From Ignelater luminosus (lineage: Eukaryota; Arthropoda; Insecta; Coleoptera; Elateridae), in contig VTPC01091054.1 of the NCBI GenBank assembly GCA_011009095.1, positions 1-64,000 of the forward strand: 64,000 nucleotides of DNA, read 5' to 3'. Under the pieces are notes generated by a model. It was not told where the DNA came from. It did not search any database and saw nothing but the letters and a program-made list of their open reading frames with translations. This document shows, in pieces, positions 31,554-43,150 of the stretch (positions are counted from its first letter, which is position 1; every line of letters starts with the position of its first letter). A program made the position numbers and the translations under genes.

Positions 31554-33797
31554 TTAGAATGCAAATGTAGGAGACACCTTAATTGCTATGCTAGCTTCAG
31601 AAAGATCAATCTTTAGATCTTTAGTATCTTTGCAGATATAATGATCAGCTGCATCTATGCCTATTTGTACTACTTTAATCTGACAGAGGTTACAGTGCCT
31701 TAGTTTAAAAATAGACGACACATAGGCAAGGGGGCAAACACCCTTTTCAGACAAGGCATTAACTTTTCTAAAATCAACACAAAGAAAAATTTTCCATTAT
31801 TTTTTTTAACCAACAAAGTCGGACTACACCAAGGGCAATATTAGATTTCTCTACAACTACTAACGATAATATTCTGTCCAACTCCTCATCGATTTGTTTT
31901 TGAACCGCAGGAAATACAGGGTAATAACGCTGCTTAATACGTTCGGCTTTAGTGGTGATTTTATCTTCGATTTCTATAGAGCAACCTATTTGCTCGAAAT
32001 TGTTTGAAAAATGTTGATCGACTAAGTGATCTAAACAAGAAATTTGTTCGTGACTTATCTCTTTTCTGGATTGTAAAGACGTGTCGAAGGATATATGCAC
32101 GCTACGTCTTGGACCGAAAACTTCCATTTGCCACAAAAAATATCGAACACTATCCTTATGAAACGCCAAGAATCAATACCTAAGATCAGGGTATGCGTAA
32201 CATCAGGCATAACTAACACATGCAAAACGGTAATTTTAGCCTGAAGTTTGATCGGATCACTATAAACTTTTTGACCATTGGCCACAGTACAAACAGAGTT
32301 TTCTCTACGATTCAAAGTAAAGCCAAGAGATGACAACAACTTCCAGCCCTTGCCACCACAACAGTCTAACAAAGCAAATATAGATTTTTCCATAATATCA
32401 ACAGTTAAATAAGGTTTTTCATCACCTTTGGCCTGTTCAAAGATTTAGTCTAATAAAACACGAGTACGGACTAATTTACGATTGAACTCACAGAAAGTTT
32501 TATCAGAGTTATTTACAAGATTGGGTGTGGCTCAATTTTGAGAAATTTGTGGAGACACATGCCGACCATTCATAGTCATCCCAAAGCGTTTCCCAAAGAT
32601 AAGCGGGAACATTTGGACACGTAGACACAATAACGTACGGTTTCTTACAACGAAAGCAAAACCTCTTATCCTTTACCTTAGGGAAGACGGGAATAGATGC
32701 CCTGGAACTTTGCAGTTTCAAGATTTTGCGTCGGTTTTAGATTTCGGGAACTTGTTTGGAGGAACGGTAGATTCTACAGAAGCGATGTTCTGGACTGAAA
32801 ACATCTTAGCAGCAATGTAGGCAAGATCGGGTTCTAGATCGTTCTTTCTTCTGATCGGAAGAACATAATTATCAATAGCACTACGCCTTTCCTCAACGAT
32901 ACAATCATATATTTTTAAGTCTTGCACAGAAAATAGCTTATTTAGATCTAATTGTGATTGATAGAAATGAACAATGTTGCAACAAAGGATCTTTAATTGT
33001 TTGTCTTCAGGAAAAGGTTTATTTAAGCATGAAAACATGTACATACCCATGGCTTCATCAGGATCTTGGGTACGTCAGTTGATTTCCTGCAGTAACCTAT
33101 CATCATAATCTAGAGGTAAGAATTCCTTACATAAGACAATCTTTAACTCATTCCAATTGGTGGCGGTAGCTCTATTCGCCCTATACCAAATGGCTTCGTA
33201 GGCTTCAATAAACAACTGATTAAGGAACACATTTCTAGCCCTACTTAATCTTCAACTCGTTTTAAGAACGGACTCACACTTTGGGTTTTCTTTCAAGTGA
33301 ACTTTAAACTCCATTTACGTACAGGAGTAGTTTTAAAATAAATCTAGTGGACGGCAGAAGACCTAGGACTACTAACCGAGGCTGTAACTGTAGTTTATGC
33401 GCCTCTGGTATCAAAGGCAATAATAGCAGCTACGGTAGGACTAATCGGAGCGATACTAGAAGTAACCACAGATACATCAGCACTAGGTGATTTAACAACA
33501 GGAAAAAAAACTCAGCTTCAGTCTCATAACGGTAATCTGATAAACGGGGTTAACTCATCCTTTTTAGTAATTTTCTCGGGGGTCTTAGAGAGAGCGTTAT
33601 ATATGCGTCCTAACAGATCAGAGGAAACTTAGTTTCGATTAAAGATAATTGGAAAGTAGAACCTAAATTTCGAACCAACTTTAGAAAAGCTTCAATTCCT
33701 AATGAAAGATGTTCAAAATCATTCACACAAGAGATTTGATATTCAGGACGTTTCAGCACATCGCCGGTAGCTTTTTTTCCAAAAACGTTTTTCAAGC
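31554..33797 (-). pseudogene. Ty3/gypsy Gag, protease and RT start, broken
   Basis: Reading leftwards from 33795: MKNVFGKKATGDVLKRPEYQ and LVRNLGSTFQLSLIETKF, then AYEAIWYRANRATATNW near 33170. CLNKPFPEDKQLKILCCNIV (33050-32718) is the Gag C-terminal block. CFRCKKPYVIVSTCPN near 32650 is the CCHC knuckle, with its histidine lost. The protease is at 32393-32055: SIFALLDCCGGKGWKLLSSL (D-C-C-G for D-S-G) and VMPDVTHTLILGIDSW. The RT start follows: KITTKAERIKQRYYPVFPAV, EELDRILSLVVVEKSNIALG and ALSEKGVCPL. Frameshifts separate the pieces, and the RT catalytic part is absent. It meets an opposite-strand gypsy pol at about 33797. Confidence 0.8.
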
Positions 33798-35330
33798 TTA
33801 GCCAAACGAAAAGAAATCGAGACTCTGTTAAGAGAAATGCAAGACATCCAGCCTCCCAACAGTCTTTGGGCTTCGCCAGTGGTTTTAGTGAAAAAGAAAG
33901 ATGGAACGACGCGTTTTTGCGTAGACTACCAAAGGCTGAATGATGTTACCAAGAAAGACAATTACCCATTGTCTCGCATCGACTACACATTAGATACCCT
34001 TTTCGGGTTCAAATGGTTTTCTACGCTTGATCTGAAAAGCGTTTATTGGCAAGTGAAAATGGAAGACAAAAACAAAGAGAAAACTGCATTCTCGGCTGAT
34101 AATAGACTATAGCAGTTTACTGTCACGCCTTTTGGTCTCTACAACGGTCCAGCTGCGTTCGAAAGACTAATAAACTTAGTGCTAAGAGGTTTGTGGTGAA
34201 ACACGTGTTTAGTGTATTTAGACGATGCGATAGTGATCGGAAAAACATTCGAAGATCATCTCAAAAACCTGAAAAAAGTGTTTGAATGATTTCATGCTCA
34301 TTTAAAACTGAGTCCGAGAAAGTGTCACGTGTTTTGCCATCGAGTGAAATATTTGGGCCACGCAGTGTCTAGTGAAGGTGTTTCGACCAATTCCAAAAAG
34401 ATATCGGCTCTCTCCTAAAGACAAACACTAGATACGAAGTTTTTTAGGCCTCTGCACTTACTATAGAAGATCTGTGTCGGGTCTTGCCGGCACTGTCAAA
34501 CCACTTCATAAATTGATTGAAAAAGCAGGAAGATCTGTGTGGACTAACGAGTGCCGAGAAGCTTTTGGAAATTTAAAAGAAAAGTTATCCAGTGGCGTTC
34601 TCCTGAGTTATTCACAATCTATTGGTATTTTGTAGTAGATACCGTGGCTAGTAACGTTAGGATTGGTTGTGTCCTTTTGCAAATCCGGGATGGCCAGGTG
34701 AAAGTTATTGGCTATTTTATTAAGGTAAGAAGCTATTGTGTGACTCGAAGAGAATTACTGACCGTCGTCAAAATATTGGAACACTTCTATAAATATTTGT
34801 ATGGTTGTGAATTCCAACTAAAAACCGATCACGCAGCCCTTAAGTGGTTACTACAATTTAAGAATCCTGAATGGTAAGTATCTAGATGTCACGAAAGGCT
34901 ACAAGAATACAACTTCCATACTGAGCATCGACGTGGTATAATACATCGAAATACAGACGCTTTGTCAAGAAGGCCCTGTCCAGAAAATTGTAGCCACTGT
35001 TTTCGAATGGAAAATAAGCAACCAAAGCTTTTTAGTGGCAAGAACGACAGTAAGAGCCGATGGATGGGCAGAAGGGACAATTTACGAAGAACAAGAGAGA
35101 GATTCTGACCTCGCTAGAATAATGGAATGGAAAAATGCAGACAGACGTCCAAACTGGAACGAAATTGCAGATCGAGCACCGGTTGTTAAAAACTATTGGG
35201 CGGAATGGAACTCCCTAATGGTTTATCTTTATTCGGACAATTAGTCCTTGTTAAATCAGGAAATGTCGTAAGACCTATATTTTACCGCCTTCACAGTACT
35301 CGTAGAATAACGGAAAGTTAACGAAATCAC
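33798..35330 (+). pseudogene. Ty3/gypsy pol: RT, RNase H and integrase start, broken
   Basis: LAKRKEIETLLREMQDIQPP and SLWASPVVLVKKKDGTTRFC open the RT. Then VDYQRLNDVTKKDNYPLSRI, FSTLDLKSVYWQVKMEDK (first catalytic aspartate) and KTAFSADN follow. A stop at 34110-34112 precedes FTVTPFGLYNGPAAFERL and VYLDDAIVIGKTFEDHL (YLDD, near 34217), and then CHRVKYLGHAVSSEGV. RNase H follows with VIGYFIKVRSYCVTRRELLT and YLYGCEFQLKTDHAALKWLL. FHTEHRRGIIHRNTDALSRR ends RNase H. DSDLARIMEWKNADRRPNWN (35102-35161) is the pre-integrase linker. The integrase core is missing after about 35330. Several stops and frameshifts are present. Confidence 0.88.
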
Positions 35331-36357
35331 TGGTACTCTCAAGTAAACGATTGAAATGAAAATCTAAAATTTATAATTTGTCATCAGTTTCAGTAGTATA
35401 TTAATAATATTGACTAGTTAAGTCAGAATTGGAAGATGTAAAATAAAAAATTAATTAAAAATTGGATCATTTGAAATGAAATGATTCGTTAACATTTCAA
35501 CTTATCCCAGAACTTTTTTAAAACAGAAAATTCAGTGATATTTCACATACTAATTTGATCTTTACGTAACCTCTACCCAGAACTTGAGAAATTTGTTTAA
35601 AGGGAATTCCAGGAACATTAGAAGTTGCTGCTTTGACCTTTCTAGCAGCTTTTGCATTTAACGAGATAGGGCCTTATATTTAGATGTTACCGCAAACTTG
35701 AGATCACAATTTTATTTCGTTCAGGGCTCTTCTATTACATAAATTCTGGTGATTACATCAAATTTTCAAAATAACAATAATCCCCAATTATTAATTGATA
35801 GACGTTTATTAAATTGGCTTGATCAAATATTTGACAAAATTATTATCGTAAATATTTAGGTTTAATAGATTTTATTATTGTTGAGTTTATAATGCAGTTT
35901 TATGTAGGTACCTGTTATTTAAAAAAATAATCTTGCTAATCGCTAGTTCTATAATATACCTGACAGCAACTGGTTTCACCTTGATGTTTTTTAAACAACA
36001 TTTTTCCAACACAGTATGCAACAAAAGTGCAATTTCTTATTATTAATGAATCAGCTGATGCAATTGTAAACAAATATTGAATTATTCTTTTATTAATAAC
36101 CCATTTTGCATATTAAATAAGTTTAAAGCTTGCCCCAAAATTATGTTTAAATTTTAAATATTCATCAGTTTAATTTAGAGGAGTAGACACAAAAACGTTT
36201 ATAAATTTTTAGTAACATTCTTTCTGAAGATTACACTAATAAGTAAGTAATAAATTTCTTTTTTCTTCTGACAATAAGGAATGATATAATAACCTGTTTT
36301 ATTTAATCAAAACACAGAAACGGCATATTTTTTAAAAATTTTGAAGGCCAGTTTCAT
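35331..36357. other. AT-rich, no gene recognised
   Basis: Upstream region of the cuticle-peptide gene at 36438. No open frame above background and no repeat edges. Confidence 0.5.
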
Positions 36358-36368
36358 TATATATAAAG
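36358..36368 (+). promoter_or_regulatory. TATA box of cuticle-peptide gene 1
   Basis: TATATATAAAG lies about 75 bp before the start codon, leaving a short leader of roughly 45 nt. The paralogue at 44571-44850 has a TATA box in an equivalent place. Confidence 0.65.
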
Positions 36369-36437
36369 AGCATCGGTCTTATCATAGAGCATACCGTCTA
36401 CAACTGCAAACAGTTCCAACACAAATCAACCGCCACC

Positions 36438-36682
36438 ATGAAATACTTGGTAAGAAAAAAATTAGTAATAAATACTTAACTCTGAGAAGCTATAAAACAA
36501 TATTACAGGTTATTGTTTTCTTCGCCCTCGTCGCTCTTGCTTATGCTTCCGCATACCCCAGTGGAATCATAGGTGCTCCAATTGCTGTAGGTGGTATCGT
36601 CGCTCCTGCTGCCGTTGGCGTTGGTGTGGCCCCCCTAGGTTTGGGAGTACGTGGATTGGGACACGGAGCAATTCTTGGTTAA
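36438..36682 (+). CDS. Small secreted Gly/Ala/Val-rich cuticle-like peptide, 61 aa, two exons
   Basis: Exon 1 (36438-36449) is ATG plus three codons, MKYL, in a good context (CCGCCACCATG). The intron 36450-36508 (59 nt) is GTAAG..ACAG, phase 0. Exon 2 (36509-36682) gives VIVFFALVALAYASAYPSG, completing a signal peptide with cleavage likely after ASA. The mature part is about 40 residues of Gly, Ala, Val, Pro and Ile (IIGAPIAVGG, APAAVGVGVA) ending GLGHGAILG. This resembles apidermin-like and other short hydrophobic insect cuticle peptides, so a role in the exoskeleton is inferred. A frame that reads through the intron starts at 36341, but the TATA box, Kozak match and conserved intron favour the spliced model. 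AATAAA follows at 36788. Confidence 0.82.
36450..36508 (+). other. Intron of cuticle-peptide gene 1
   Basis: 59 nt, GTAAGA at the donor and TATTACAG at the acceptor. It falls between codons 4 and 5, the same place as in the paralogue at 44781-44838. Confidence 0.8.
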
Positions 36683-36787
36683 AATTGAAAACAGCAAAAA
36701 CATACAACGTAAAACTCAAATCTCAAATTATTTTGATACCTAAAGAATTCTGATGTAACACTTTGGTGAAATGTAACTCAAATTAGA

Positions 36788-36793
36788 AATAAA
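36788..36793 (+). terminator. Polyadenylation signal AATAAA of cuticle-peptide gene 1
   Basis: It lies about 105 nt after the stop codon. Confidence 0.6.
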
Positions 36794-37741
36794 TTGGCTT
36801 TTCCCTACGTTAAATTACATTTTTCACTTTTTTTACCTAAAACTTGTTTTCTATTTCTCTGATCCCCTTTCAAATGAGAATCGAAGCCAGTATAGTATAT
36901 GTTTAGGCAAATGGACTTAAAAAATCTGATATTAATTCAGGTTTCTGTTATTCACTGACTGGAATAAAGTTAAGCTGTCATAGTACGATGATTGATTTAT
37001 TTTTACTAAAATCGGTGATGTATAACTCTGCAGTTATCCTACTGTTTGCTTTTCACTGCATGACTCATTCATCACAACGTTGTTGTATTTCAGTCGGTTT
37101 TTACGTAAAATCCCAAGTATACAGCGTAGGATAAAGTTTTGTTAATATCAAAATATATATTTTAAGCTTAATGTACTGTTTTGCAAAGCAAACTTAGCCT
37201 AACAAATTTTAATCTTTAAAATAGTGTACGTGTAATTAGTAGCCTGTACAATTAACTGTCTGCCTTAGTATGTTATCTCCTTTGGAATATTTAATAATAA
37301 TATTGACCTTGTACAATTATTCAGTGAGGTTGGTAGAGGCTCTCTGCTAGGAAGGTGTTTGTGTAACCCAAGACTAAAACTCGTTGACTGGGTCATGAGC
37401 CCCATTAAATATTAAGGATCCTGAAATGTAATAAGAGAATATAATTCTAACGTGAACTTAGAAATATCCTCCACGACAAAGTACTTCTCTGTGTGAAAAA
37501 CACCCAGTGTACTTCGTGTTTTGGGCTTCAACCGGAATTGACATATAAAGATCTTAAAACAAAAACATTCTATAAGAACTAGCAAGTTAAAGTAAATAAA
37601 AAGCAACCAAACTTTGACGTTAAATATTTAAAGCTACGCTTACACATTAAACTTGCAACCGTAGGTAAATAATTCAAATTAAATATAGAGTTTACTGTAT
37701 TTTGGCTTAATTAAACAAATAGAATATTTTGCTGAAACATC
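36794..37741. other. No gene recognised
   Basis: AT-rich spacer. The minus-strand frame 37412-37606 shows no motif. Confidence 0.5.
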
Positions 37742-40700
37742 GATAGATGAAGGAGATTCGACGGATGGACTAGTCCCTGAATCGGTCGCGGTACTTCAGT
37801 AACAAGAATAAAGAAATATAAGAATAATAACAAATTAAAGCGAAAAATCCAGGATACAAATTTAGAAAACCTGGAAGAAGAGGAAAAAGTTTTCGTAAAA
37901 GTAAAATAGTTCTAGGATCACCAGATAAGAAACTAACAAAAATGGATCGAGTACTGGCCGCAATTAATGAGCTGAGAACTAAGGTGAAGGATGATTTCAA
38001 AGAATTCAAAAAACTCAACGATGAATTAAACGTAGAACTAGCAAAAACAAGTAATTGTGAATTAAACCAAATCAAAGAAGAAATGATGCGCAAGGAGAAG
38101 AGGAACAACAAATGTACAGAAGAAAAATCAACAAAATGGAATGTCAATAAAGTTAGCACACCCACTTTTGATTTTGTTATAGCGCTTTACCGAAGCCGGT
38201 CCAAAATTTTATTATGGTGGTCCAAAATTGTCTAAAATTAGTCTAAAATTATGGTTAAAAAATGATTCAATTTTGACGAAGTGGCGGTGCCCACTTTATT
38301 GACATCGAAATGGAGCAAAGAATGGAGAAGATAGATAAAGAGAATAGAAGAAACAATTATACAAAATTCAAACATCACTAGAGGAAACGTTAAAGAAAAG
38401 GCACAACGATTCATTTTGGAGAACCTAAACGTATCGGCGGCTGTTACAAATGCATATCAAATCCATAACAACATTATAAACTTAAGAGCTCAATATTAGG
38501 CACAGAAAAAATTCATAATGGGAAAGAAACAACAGTTAAGAGGGTCAAACATTTTTATCAAAAATGCTATGACAATGAGAAAAAAAGGTATTCAAAAACA
38601 GCTGAGAGAAATTGCAAAGTTTGAAAAAGAAAAAGGTAAATCAGCTAAAGTAGGTTATCAAAAAATATTTATTAATAATAAAACATATAAATGGAACGAA
38701 ATTTCTCCAGACTCTAAACAAAATAGGTCCGAGAATCAGAGTGAGATGGAAGACCAAGATAGATAACACCAGCAAGAAGATTTACCTTCACTATTGAAGA
38801 TCGAGCGTATTAGATAAAACTGATGGATGAAAAAACAGGAAACCACAAGAAGAACATTTCATCAACAAAGACAATGAGTAAAAGGAAACGAACAAGGAAA
38901 TAAACAGAAAGACTAAAGATACATATATTAAAGATAAATCCAGAACCAACTACAACTAGCATAATCAGTAAAAATATAAAAATAAATAGCACACAAAGCA
39001 GTATTATAAAAATGTGTACATGGAATGTGAAAAGCATAAATGACAAAAAACATGAAATAATAGAAGAAATGAAGATGCAAAACATACACTATTTAGATAT
39101 AACTGAAGCAAAAAGAAAAGGATATGGCCTAGAAGAACTAAAAGATGGCTACTGGATGTATTGGTCCGGCGTAGATATGAAATTGAAGGTAATGAAATAT
39201 GGAGTATAGTAGTAGTTTATGCACCCAACGATAATGCAAGAAAAGAAAAAGATGAATTCTTTGATATATTTATTACAATATGAAATAGATAATGGAAAAC
39301 GAAATATTATTATACCTTAATGGGAGATGTGAATAGACGAGTAGAAAATGATAATGAAGTAATAGGAAGATATATGGCAAAACGGAGAAGAAACAAGAAA
39401 TAACAACGGACGAAGATCAATAGATATATGCATAGCAAATGATTTTATTATAACAAACACAAGGTTTAATCATACAGACATACGTAAATATACACAAGAA
39501 GTACACAGTAAAAAGGGAACATCGATTATAGATTGTTTTATAATAAGCAAAGAAAATTGGAATAAAAATGAAAATGTAAAAGCTAAGAGACATGCAGAAA
39601 TAGGAAACGGCCATTATCTAGTAATCCTACAGATCATGAGATACACAGAGATGGAATGCAGTGAAAAAAGGAAAAAAGTAACAAGAGAAACAATAAGAAG
39701 CTATAAGCTAAAAGAAGACGCTTTTAATACCAACAGAGAATAAGAGAACTGTACAAAACGAATAATAACTCAAATGCAGGAGTAGAAGAAAAGCCAGATA
39801 TTTTTAAAGAAAATATACAAAAAGCAGCAAGAGAAAGTTGCGGAACAACAAAAATTACAAACACATTTACGAAGAAAAACAAATGGTAGATCCCAGAAAT
39901 ACAGTGTAAAATTAAAGAGAAAAAAGATAGATGAAAAAAAATACCTAAAAATTTCTATAATGCGTCTAGAACACAAGTAAAATAAACAGTCCGAACTGCT
40001 AAGCAAAGATCATAGAAAGAATTTGGCCACAGGATGAAAGAAAACTACACAGAAAACTAAAAACTATTCTAGGCAACAATTAAACAACTGCAAAGAAAGA
40101 AAGCACCTAGACTAAGTTATATAAAAGATAAGAAAGGAAACATACTAACGGAAGAAAATGACATAATCGAAAGATGGAAGCAACATTTTGAAGAATTCGC
40201 AGTACCTACCCAGGTACAAGCCCTAGAAGAAAAACAAAAAAGGAAACAAGGCGGAGATAGCACAAATAACAGAAGAAGAACTGCTGGAAGGAAAAGCTCA
40301 GGCCAGGATGAAATAACAGCCGAAATGATAAAATTCATTAGAAAAAAGGTAACAAGCAGTTCTTAACATTACTAAATGATATTGTGAAGACGAAGAACAT
40401 ACCAAAAGACTGGAATACAGGAATAATAATACCAATGAACAAAAAAGAAGCATACCAGGTAAGGTGGTGCTAACAAGAATTTTAGAGAAACGACTTTGAG
40501 AAAAATTAGAAATCACATTAAAAAAATTACAACATGGATTTAGAAGAGGTAGGAGTATCCAAGACGTAATATATATAATGAGGCAACCAGGGGGAAAATT
40601 AATTAAAAAGGGGAAGAAATACATATATGTTTCATCGATCTAAAAACAGCCTTCGATAGAATACAAAGAGAAGATGTATAGAATAGCCTAAAAAGAAGAA

Positions 40701-41580
40701 AAATAGAAAATGACACGATTAAAATAATTCAAGTACTCTACAAAAATAACAAAAATAAAGTAAGAACAAATAATGAAGAGTCTACAGAATTTGAAATAAA
40801 GATCGGCCTAAACAAAGATGTGTGCTGAGCCCCCTACTATTTTCTATAGTCCTGGACGATGCTATCAAAAAGAGTAAAGAAAAATGCAAAAACATACAAT
40901 TAGTAAAATTACAAGAATTACTGTTTGCAGACGACATGATATTCGTAGCACCCGCAGAAGAAGAACTACAAGAAAATTTAAAAATATATAATTCAGAACT
41001 AAAATAAGTAAATATGGAAATAAATATATACAAGACAAAGACAATGATAATATCGGCAACAAGTAATATGCATAATATAAAAATTGAGGGAAAAGTATTA
41101 GAACAAGTAAAAAAATACATTTACCTATGAACTATTGTAGAAGAAAGGGGAACCATAGATAAAGAAATCAAAGAAAAAATAGGAAAAGTTGGAAAAGTGT
41201 ACAATGCGTTAAGAACTACCTTTTTAGAAAAGAAAAAAAACCCCAAAGAAATAAATACTGAAATATACAAAAAGGTTGTAAGGCCCGCGTTAGTCTATGG
41301 TAACGAATTATGGACAATCACAGACCGGAATAGAAGAAAAATTGTAGGTACAGAAATGAGGTTCCTGTGCAAAATAGAAAAAGTAACAAAAAGAGACAAG
41401 ATAAGAAATGAGACAATCATAAATCGGTTAAAGATAAAACCAGTTGAACAATGTATAGAAGAAAGACAAGTGGGATGAATTGGACATATACACAGAATGG
41501 GAGAAGACAGAATCACAGAAAAGATCTATGAAACTACAGTACACGGAAAAAATAAAATTGGTAGACCACGGAAAATTTGC
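37742..41580 (+). pseudogene. Nearly full-length but degraded two-ORF LINE
   Basis: ORF1 starts MDRVLAAINELRTKVKDDF at 37942, is interrupted by a MITE (38143-38303), and resumes with KMEQRMEKIDKENRRNN and RLSGSN-like text. GIQKQLREIAKFEKEKGK and AKVGYQKIFI follow (38518-38766). ORF2 starts near 39010 with MCTWNVKSINDKKHEIIEEM, the APE-type endonuclease, with VVVYAPNDN and MGDVNRRVEND further on. The RT contains QDEITAEMIKFI, LTRILEKRL, LQHGFRRGRSIQDVIYIM, VFIDLKTAFDRIQREDV, MLSPLLFSIVLDD and LQELLFADDMIFVA (FADD active site near 40925). The C-terminus has YKKVVRPALVYGNELWTI and IGHIHRMGEDRI, ending GRPRKI. Many stops and frameshifts. It resembles RTE/BovB-like elements, but the clade is not certain. 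Confidence 0.85.
38143..38303. mobile_element. 161-bp MITE inside LINE ORF1
   Basis: The ends GTCAATAAAGTTAGCAC (38143) and, on the complement of 38303, GTCAATAAAGTGGGCAC form 23-bp inverted repeats matching at 19 positions. AAATGGA occurs on both sides (38134-38140 and 38308-38314) and may be the target duplication. It has no coding capacity. The interior holds four short GTCCAAAATT/GTCTAAAATT words. Removing the element and one AAATGGA gives readable ORF1 text, apart from a one-base frame offset. Confidence 0.7.
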
Positions 41581-42420
41581 TTGTTTCTTTTGGCTAGTCT
41601 GTTCTTTGCGAGCAATTAACACAAAAGTTTTTACTGCTACATCCTGCTGATCAATAGAAACAGCAGGTTTATTTTCAGTGTCAGATTCTTGAGATATCTC
41701 AATGATAGAAGATGTAGAACTTTCGCTTATGCTTATATCAGTCTCACTTTCATTATCATTATCAGTCTGTACTAGTTTTTTAAGTCTTTTTGGATTAATA
41801 AGATTAAGTTTAGATTATTTTGTTCTTTTCTTGATGCTTGATTTTCGTGTCTGTCTTCCTCTGTTTGATTTTGTAAGCTTGTCTCTATTTACCCTTAGAT
41901 AAAGTCAAATCATCTCTGGCGTTGTTAATCCTAAATTTGTCAATGGCACATCAACAAAGAGGGAAATACATGTGGTTGCGATTTGCAACAAGAGCTGGTG
42001 CTTCACCTTCTTTGAGTTCATCCGGCCAGATTTTGCTTCATTCGCAACATTCAATACCTCTTGATGTCTTAGAAACAACTCTATTAGTCTTCGCCGTTTA
42101 CACCAGTTACTGGCACTTTTCAACTTTGAAAATTTACTTATATCGATGTTATCACGTAATTGTGATGTTGATTGCAATATGTTATAGTTAGTCCACAATG
42201 AAGATGAGTTCCAAACTTTAGATTTCTTGGGAAAAGACTTGATTCGTTTAGTTTCGCCGTTTTCCTATGAACAAACTGCATCGCCTGCTTCAAAAATTCG
42301 TAACTTTCAAGCTGAAATGTTTTCTAGAACAACGGACAAGATGGATTAGAACAAACGAAAAAAAATTAAATTGTATCAGATCTCTTCAGCGCCATTAACC
42401 AAGGTGCTAGCATAACGGCA
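41581..42420 (-). other. Acidic open frames on the minus strand, family not recognised
   Basis: From about 42200 the minus strand reads DISKFSKLKSASNWCKRRRL and FLRHQEVLNVANEAKSGRMN. After a stop it continues with KRLKKLVQTDNDNESETDIS, ISESSTSSIIEISQESDTEN and QQDVAVKTFVLIARKE. A basic stretch followed by an acidic Ser-rich tail is typical of the C-terminal part of several transposase or nuclear-protein families, but no signature residue allows a name. It directly abuts the LINE 3' end at 41580. Confidence 0.3.
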
Positions 42421-42844
42421 CCGTTGAACAGTGCGCAAAAAAGGTGCCATGCACATTTTTTCTACAAAAATGTTTTCAAGCTTAAAAACAGAAAAAACAA
42501 CGGCGTGCAGAGAGGTCTAGTATACTATTTTCGCCAGACATTTAGGTAGTTAGAAGTTAGAAAATAACCTAAATAAAATAACAATATAAAAGTTCGGAGG
42601 CGTACGGCCTCTTGGCTGTCTGTTTGCAGTCGAATGGATTGAAACGGAATAGAGATTATATAGCGAGCTTCAGCCAAACTCGGATTTCTGGCTTTTTTAG
42701 CTTTCTAAAAGAGGTTAATGGAAAGCGAACCCGATTTTGGAGAACTCCCGAGTTCCCTCCGCTTGAAGCACTCAGAATAACCCTGCCTGATAGTCACTCC
42801 TTTGACCACAAAAGAAGAGACCGGCCTGTAAGAGTTCCTGAAAG
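42421..42844. other. No gene recognised
   Basis: The plus-strand frame 42612-42848 is GC-richer than its surroundings and precedes a gypsy RT piece. No motif in it could be matched to pol. Confidence 0.4.
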
Positions 42845-43150
42845 TTGAATTTCACCGGTTCAAAGGAATACGCGAACAAACCGACCAGATTCAGCATGAA
42901 GCGGCTCTTAGATCGCATCATAGGTCCCGAGCTAGAACCCCTTGCCTTTGCTTACTTGGATGACATAATTGCGCTGGGCGAGACTTTTTCCAAACATTTG
43001 GAGAATCTACGCGAGGTGTGTCGACGACTACGAACGGCAAATCTCCTTTTCGATTCAGAGAAATGCCAGCTTTGCCGTAAGTCCTTAAAATAACATACCT
43101 GGGCCATGGTAGTGACGTTGGAATACTGACCGACTCAGAGGGTTAGTGTG
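42845..43150 (+). pseudogene. Ty3/gypsy RT fragment with YLDD motif
   Basis: The frame gives RFSMKRLLDRIIGPELEPLA, FAYLDDIIALGETFSKHLEN and LRTANLLFDSEKCQLCRKSL. After a one-base slip it continues with YLGHG-like text and ILTDSEG. This is the second half of the RT palm (catalytic YLDD near 42955) and thumb start. Upstream RT blocks and the downstream RNase H are missing: only SVDAST at 43147 hints at the RNase H entry. The fragment is GC-rich compared with its neighbours, which suggests a younger or different source than the copies at 31554-35330. Confidence 0.8.

Noticed and set aside
36341..36437. Longer upstream start for the cuticle-peptide frame
   Set aside because: It would place the start before the promoter's expected transcription start and read through an intron that is conserved in the paralogue.
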